Assembly (NCBI GenBank): GCA_036501535.1
Contig: DASYAE010000190.1
Coordinates: 1 to 33,128, forward strand
Origin: DASYAE01 sp036501535
GTDB lineage: Bacteria; Actinomycetota; Actinomycetes; Streptomycetales; Catenulisporaceae
Length of the DNA stretch: 33,128 nt
Direction: 5' to 3'
A model generated the notes under the pieces. That model saw only the letters and a program-made list of their open reading frames with translations. It had not been told where the DNA came from and ran no database searches. A program made the position numbers and the translations under genes. Position 1 is the stretch's first letter; each line of letters begins with the position of its first letter. Positions 30,251 through 33,128 of the stretch are shown here, piece by piece.

Positions 30251-31036
30251 TCAGCGGCGGCGGTAGAGGGCGGTGGCGGCGGGGACGAGCACGATGAGCA
30301 GCCCGGCGGTCCAGGCCAGGGACTGCCAGGCCCAGTGGGCCGCGGGTCCGCCCTGAGTCAGGGCACGCACGGCGTTCATGGTGACGCTGACCGGCTGGTT
30401 GCGGGCGAAGGCCTGCAGCCAGCCGGGCATGGTCTCGACGGGGACGGCCAGGGAGCTGGCGAAGACGAAGATCAGGATGGGCAGGGTGCCGGCGAGCTGC
30501 GCGGTCTCGGCGTCCTTGACGGCCAGGCCGATGACGGCCAGCAGCCAGGAGTAGGCGTAGGCGAACACCAGGACCAGGCCGACCGCGGCGGCCCCGGCCA
30601 GAGCGCCGTTGTCGAACCGGAAGCCGACGAGCGAGCCGACGGCGAGGACGACGGCCACGACGACTGTGGTGCGGCAGAAGTCGGCGAGGGTACGGGCGAT
30701 CAGCACGGCGGGGCGGGCGACGGGCAGGGACCGGAACCGGTCGACCAGTCCGCCGGACAGGTCGGCGGCCAGCGCGACGGCGGTGGTGGCGCCGAAGAGG
30801 GTCGCTTCGACGAGCAGGCCGGGCAGCAGGTAGTTGGCGTAGCTGTAGCCGGGCGTGCGGATGGCGCCGCCGAAGACGTACCGGAACACGATCAGGAACA
30901 CGATCGGCTGGAGACTGGCGAAATAAAGCACCTGGGGTGTGCGCACCATGCGCCTGACGTTCCGCAGGGTGATGATGCGAATGTCGCTCAGGAAGGTCAT
31001 CGGGCCGACGCTCTCGGCGGCGGGCTGCTCGGTCAT
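30251..31036 (-). CDS. ABC-2 type exporter permease (DrrB-like)
   Basis: The product has 261 residues from ATG 31036, with GGAG 6 nt upstream. It has the ABC-2 layout of six membrane helices: LYFASLQPIVFLIVFRYVFG, a short loop with YSYANYLLPGLLVEATLFGA, and a last helix ending in TALYRRR. The conserved stretch GLVDRFRSLPVARPAVLIAR is typical of daunorubicin-resistance (DrrB) permeases. It works with the ATPase encoded just upstream, whose stop overlaps its start by 4 bp. The exported compound is unknown. Confidence 0.9.
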   Translation of the reverse strand: MTEQPAAESVGPMTFLSDIRIITLRNVRRMVRTPQVLYFASLQPIVFLIVFRYVFGGAIRTPGYSYANYLLPGLLVEATLFGATTAVALAADLSGGLVDRFRSLPVARPAVLIARTLADFCRTTVVVAVVLAVGSLVGFRFDNGALAGAAAVGLVLVFAYAYSWLLAVIGLAVKDAETAQLAGTLPILIFVFASSLAVPVETMPGWLQAFARNQPVSVTMNAVRALTQGGPAAHWAWQSLAWTAGLLIVLVPAATALYRRR

Positions 31037-32061
31037 CGGGCGCTCCTTGCAGTGGCGGCGGAATCGTTGGCATCGTCAGCGTCGGTCTGGCCGTCGCTTC
31101 GCTCGCTGGTATCGGGACCAGGGCTTCCGGTGAGAGCGAGGAAGACCTCGTCGAGGGTGGGGCGGCGCAGCGCGGCGTCATCGATGGCGATGCCCGCGTC
31201 ATCGAGCAGGCTCAGCGCAGTGCTCAGCGTTGCGGCGCCGGCGGGGGCGGGCAGCGTGATCCGCTGATGGTCGCGACCGGTGCCTGCCGTCGCCCGGCCC
31301 AACGGCACGACGGTCTGGACCGCGCGGTCACGCTGGCCGGGGTCGGTGACACGGAACTCGACCAGGTCTCCGCGCAGGTCGGCCTTCAGCTCGCCGGGGC
31401 TGCCCTCGGCGATCAGCCGGCCGTGGTCGATGACGGCGATGTGGTGGGCGAGCCGGTCAGCCTCTTCCAGGTACTGAGTGGTGAGCAGCACGGTGGTGCC
31501 GGCACCGGCGAGCTGCTCGACTGCGGCCCACATGGCCAGCCGGCTGGCCGGGTCCAGGCCGGTGGCCGGCTCGTCCAGGAACACGACCGGCGGGCCGGCG
31601 ATGAGGCTGGCGGCCAGATCGAGGCGGCGCCGCATACCGCCGGAATAGGTGGCGCACCGCCGCCCGGCCACGTCGGCCAGGCCGAACTGCTCCAGCAGCT
31701 CGGCGGCGCGCTGCCGGGCCCGAGAGCGCGGCAGGTGGTACAGGCCGGCGATCATCTCAAGGTTCTCCCGGCCGGTGAGCAGCTCGTCCACCGTGGCGAC
31801 CTGCCCGGTCAGGCCGATCATGGAGCGCAGACGGGCTGCGTCCTCGACCACGTCGCAGCCGAGCACGCGAGCGGTGCCCGCCGTGGGCGCCAGCAGGGTG
31901 GCCAGGATCCGTACCAGGGTGGTTTTTCCCGCTCCGTTCGGACCGAGCAACCCCAGCACCGTCCCGGCGGGAGCGGTCAGCGAGACCCCGTCCAGCGCGA
32001 CGGTCGCGCCGAACGTCCGCCGCAGTCCCTCGATCTCGATCACAGCATCGGAACGCGCCAT
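31033..32061 (-). CDS. ABC transporter ATP-binding protein (DrrA-like)
   Basis: The product has 342 residues. Walker A is GPNGAGKTT (40-48), the signature is YSGGMRRRLDLA (about 139-150), and Walker B is PPVVFLDEPATGLD (about 157-170), followed by the switch His region (LLTTQYLEEADRLAHHIAVI). A C-terminal DrrA-type extension (about 230-340) ends in an Asp/Ser-rich tail. With the ABC-2 permease it forms an exporter of the drug-resistance type. The gene is divergent from a TetR regulator, with two palindromic operators between them; TACAGT (32085-32080, minus strand) is a possible -10 lying within operator 1. Confidence 0.93.
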   Translation of the reverse strand: MARSDAVIEIEGLRRTFGATVALDGVSLTAPAGTVLGLLGPNGAGKTTLVRILATLLAPTAGTARVLGCDVVEDAARLRSMIGLTGQVATVDELLTGRENLEMIAGLYHLPRSRARQRAAELLEQFGLADVAGRRCATYSGGMRRRLDLAASLIAGPPVVFLDEPATGLDPASRLAMWAAVEQLAGAGTTVLLTTQYLEEADRLAHHIAVIDHGRLIAEGSPGELKADLRGDLVEFRVTDPGQRDRAVQTVVPLGRATAGTGRDHQRITLPAPAGAATLSTALSLLDDAGIAIDDAALRRPTLDEVFLALTGSPGPDTSERSDGQTDADDANDSAATARSAR

Positions 32062-32081
32062 GGAGCCCTCCCGTCATTACT

Positions 32082-32100
32082 GTACTGAACCATTCAGTAC
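32082..32100. promoter_or_regulatory. TetR operator 1 of the ABC exporter
   Basis: GTACTGAACCATTCAGTAC has perfect 8-bp arms around a 3-bp centre (19 bp). It lies between the divergent exporter and tetR genes. Confidence 0.75.
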
Positions 32101-32102
32101 AT

Positions 32103-32121
32103 GTACTGCGCGGTACAGTAC
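32103..32121. promoter_or_regulatory. TetR operator 2 of the ABC exporter
   Basis: GTACTGCGCGGTACAGTAC has outer arms GTACTG/CAGTAC and the same 19-bp length as operator 1. The two centres are 21 bp apart, two helical turns, so two dimers could bind the same DNA face. Confidence 0.7.
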
Positions 32122-32168
32122 TTTTCGCTGACGCCCCGGTCAACCGAATCTGCCGGGAAGGAGCGGCC

Positions 32169-32750
32169 GTGGCACGACGCGCTGCCGACCGGGAGGACCC
32201 GCGGGTCACCCGGACCCGCTCGGTCGTCCTCGACGCGGCCGCCACGCTGCTGGCCGAGCGGGGCTATGCGGCGTTCACCATGGATGCGCTGGTCGAACGG
32301 ACCGGGGTGTCCAAGACGACCATGTACAAGCACTGGCCCACCCGCACCGACCTCATCGCGGCCGCGATCCAGGCGATGGCCGTCGATCCCGTCGCCCCCG
32401 ATACCGGTGACATCCGCGACGATCTGATCGCACTGACTATGGACAGCCTGAATGCCTACACCGGACCCCGGTGGTCCGGACTGGCGAGCGTGCAGGAAGC
32501 CGCGGCACACGACCCGGAACTGCGCGCCTCCTTGCAATCCGCGGTCAGCACCCGGTTCTCTGCGCCCAAAGCAGTCCTGGAACGCGCCGTGAGCCGCGGC
32601 CAGCTACGCGCGCAACTCGACGTGGACACGGCCGTCACGATCCTCATCGGCGCCGTCTTCTTCCGGCTTCGCGCCGCGGACCTGCCGCAGGTCAGGCGCG
32701 AGGTCCCGGCCATCATCGACACGGTCCTGGACGGACTGCGCCCGAGGTAG
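32169..32750 (+). CDS. TetR-family regulator of the adjacent ABC exporter
   Basis: The product has 193 residues from GTG 32169, with AAGGAG about 5 nt upstream. The helix-turn-helix domain is clear: VLDAAATLLAERGYAAFTMD, ALVERTGVSKTTMYKHWPTR. The C-terminal domain belongs to the TetR_C type with LASVQEAAAHDPELRASLQS and a final VRREVPAIIDTVLDGL helix. It is divergent from the DrrAB-type exporter and two palindromes lie between them, the classical arrangement for a drug-responsive repressor that also controls itself. Confidence 0.9.
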   Translation: MARRAADREDPRVTRTRSVVLDAAATLLAERGYAAFTMDALVERTGVSKTTMYKHWPTRTDLIAAAIQAMAVDPVAPDTGDIRDDLIALTMDSLNAYTGPRWSGLASVQEAAAHDPELRASLQSAVSTRFSAPKAVLERAVSRGQLRAQLDVDTAVTILIGAVFFRLRAADLPQVRREVPAIIDTVLDGLRPR

Positions 32751-32848
32751 ACCGGCTGATCCCATTGGGGAACAACGGTCGGCGACGTTCAGTCAACTCA
32801 GCACGGCAGATGCTACGGAGGTATTACAGACCGCCGGATCGGGGCCCG

Positions 32849-32863
32849 GCGGCGTAACGCCGC
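32849..32863. promoter_or_regulatory. Perfect palindrome upstream of the last gene
   Basis: GCGGCGTAACGCCGC has 7-bp arms around a single A. It could be an operator or a short hairpin; there is no T-tract. It lies 57 bp before the ATG at 32920. Confidence 0.4.
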
Positions 32864-32919
32864 GGCCGGACCGCGGACGTACATGGCGTCGATCCGGACT
32901 TCTCCCTAAGGAACCAGCC

Positions 32920-33128
32920 ATGGACATGAACAGCGTGAAGCAGGCGAAGCGGCGGCTCGGGCTGGCCGGCGGTGTGGCGCTGGCCGCCGCGGCCGTACTG
33001 GCCGGGCCCGCCGCCGCGGCGAACGCGGCCACAGGCGCGGGCACGGATTCGTCGCGGGCCGGGGGTGCGGTGTTCGTGCAGACGGACAACACCTCCGGCA
33101 ACGCGGTGGTCGCTTATCAGCGGGCTGC
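32920..33128 (+). CDS. Secreted beta-propeller/lactonase-like protein, N-terminal part, truncated by window edge
   Basis: The frame begins at ATG 32920, with AAGGA 7 nt upstream, and runs off the right edge after 69 codons; ATG 32926 is a possible alternative. A signal peptide is clear: basic KQAKRRLG, a hydrophobic Ala/Val/Leu core and a cleavage region near AANAATG. The mature start GGAVFVQTDNTSGNAVVAYQ closely resembles the first blade of actinobacterial secreted lactonase/YncE-like beta-propeller proteins, which begin with a similar 'AVFVQTDN' strand. The enzymatic part is outside the window, so the class is inferred from a short match. Confidence 0.65.
   Translation, partial: MDMNSVKQAKRRLGLAGGVALAAAAVLAGPAAAANAATGAGTDSSRAGGAVFVQTDNTSGNAVVAYQRA

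Noticed and set aside
29256..31202. One very long minus-strand frame covering the anti-sigma, sigma and permease genes
   Set aside because: Only its last 101 codons are the anti-sigma factor, with its own ribosome-binding site; the rest is out of frame with the real genes.
1..33128. CRISPR array, tRNA, insertion sequence or prophage
   Set aside because: No spaced identical repeats of the right length, no tRNA-like fold, and no transposase, integrase or phage gene were seen.

Overview
The window comes from a high-GC actinomycete. Supporting signs are the very high GC, frequent GTG starts, actinobacterial families (DUF3043, a PspA-PspAA-HtpX-PspAB cluster, long-form NadA, ErpA, CobU/CobT/CobS) and a c-di-AMP riboswitch in front of a cell-wall hydrolase. 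It looks chromosomal. I see no tRNA, rRNA, CRISPR array, transposase or phage gene. A soil lineage such as Catenulisporales, Streptomycetales or Streptosporangiales would fit, but the sequence does not settle this.

Layout. 1-800: start of a secreted coiled-coil NlpC/P60-type hydrolase on the minus strand, with a ydaO/yuaA c-di-AMP riboswitch in its leader. 1434-4513: a stand-alone RsgA-like OB-fold protein, an unrecognised 321-residue protein, a DUF2231-like membrane protein and a DUF2087 regulator. 4566-7869: an orphan family-5 solute-binding lipoprotein and a LacI regulator, with two LacI-type palindromes and a 21-bp-period repeat upstream. 8038-13028: paaN (aldehyde dehydrogenase), a divergent TetR regulator (PaaR-like) and the E1-alpha/E1-beta genes of a branched-chain 2-oxoacid dehydrogenase. 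Near-identical TetR palindromes lie in front of both units, so one repressor probably controls both. 13078-15749: a Tat-exported protein of unknown function and a regulator with a degenerate receiver and two LuxR DNA-binding domains in tandem. 15905-17939: an ArsR-type regulator and its MFS exporter. 17986-19866: erpA and nadA, two genes linked to Fe-S clusters. 19914-21413: a membrane-anchored endonuclease/exonuclease/phosphatase-fold protein whose active site looks degenerate. 21567-24363: envelope-stress cluster pspA-pspAA-htpX-pspAB, with an ECF-type promoter before htpX. 24561-26503: DUF3043 membrane protein, aldo/keto reductase and a small conserved protein. 26528-29192: cobU, cobT and cobS for the lower-ligand end of cobalamin synthesis. 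29256-30171: an ECF sigma factor overlapping its zinc-binding anti-sigma factor. 30251-32750: a DrrAB-type ABC exporter with a divergent TetR regulator and two operators 21 bp apart. 32920-end: start of a secreted beta-propeller/lactonase-like protein.

Two patterns cut across the window. First, at least six genes appear to be read from leaderless or nearly leaderless transcripts, with a TAnnnT -10 element 6-8 nt before the start codon. Second, many gene ends carry short tandem duplications (8-18 bp), several copying the stop codon itself, while other gene ends form long hairpins that fold back on the stop codon. I found no single undescribed multi-gene system. The most unusual items are the 3'-end duplications, the double-HTH pseudo-receiver, the orphan RsgA OB domain, the inactive-looking nuclease-fold protein and the inferred PaaR-bkd link.
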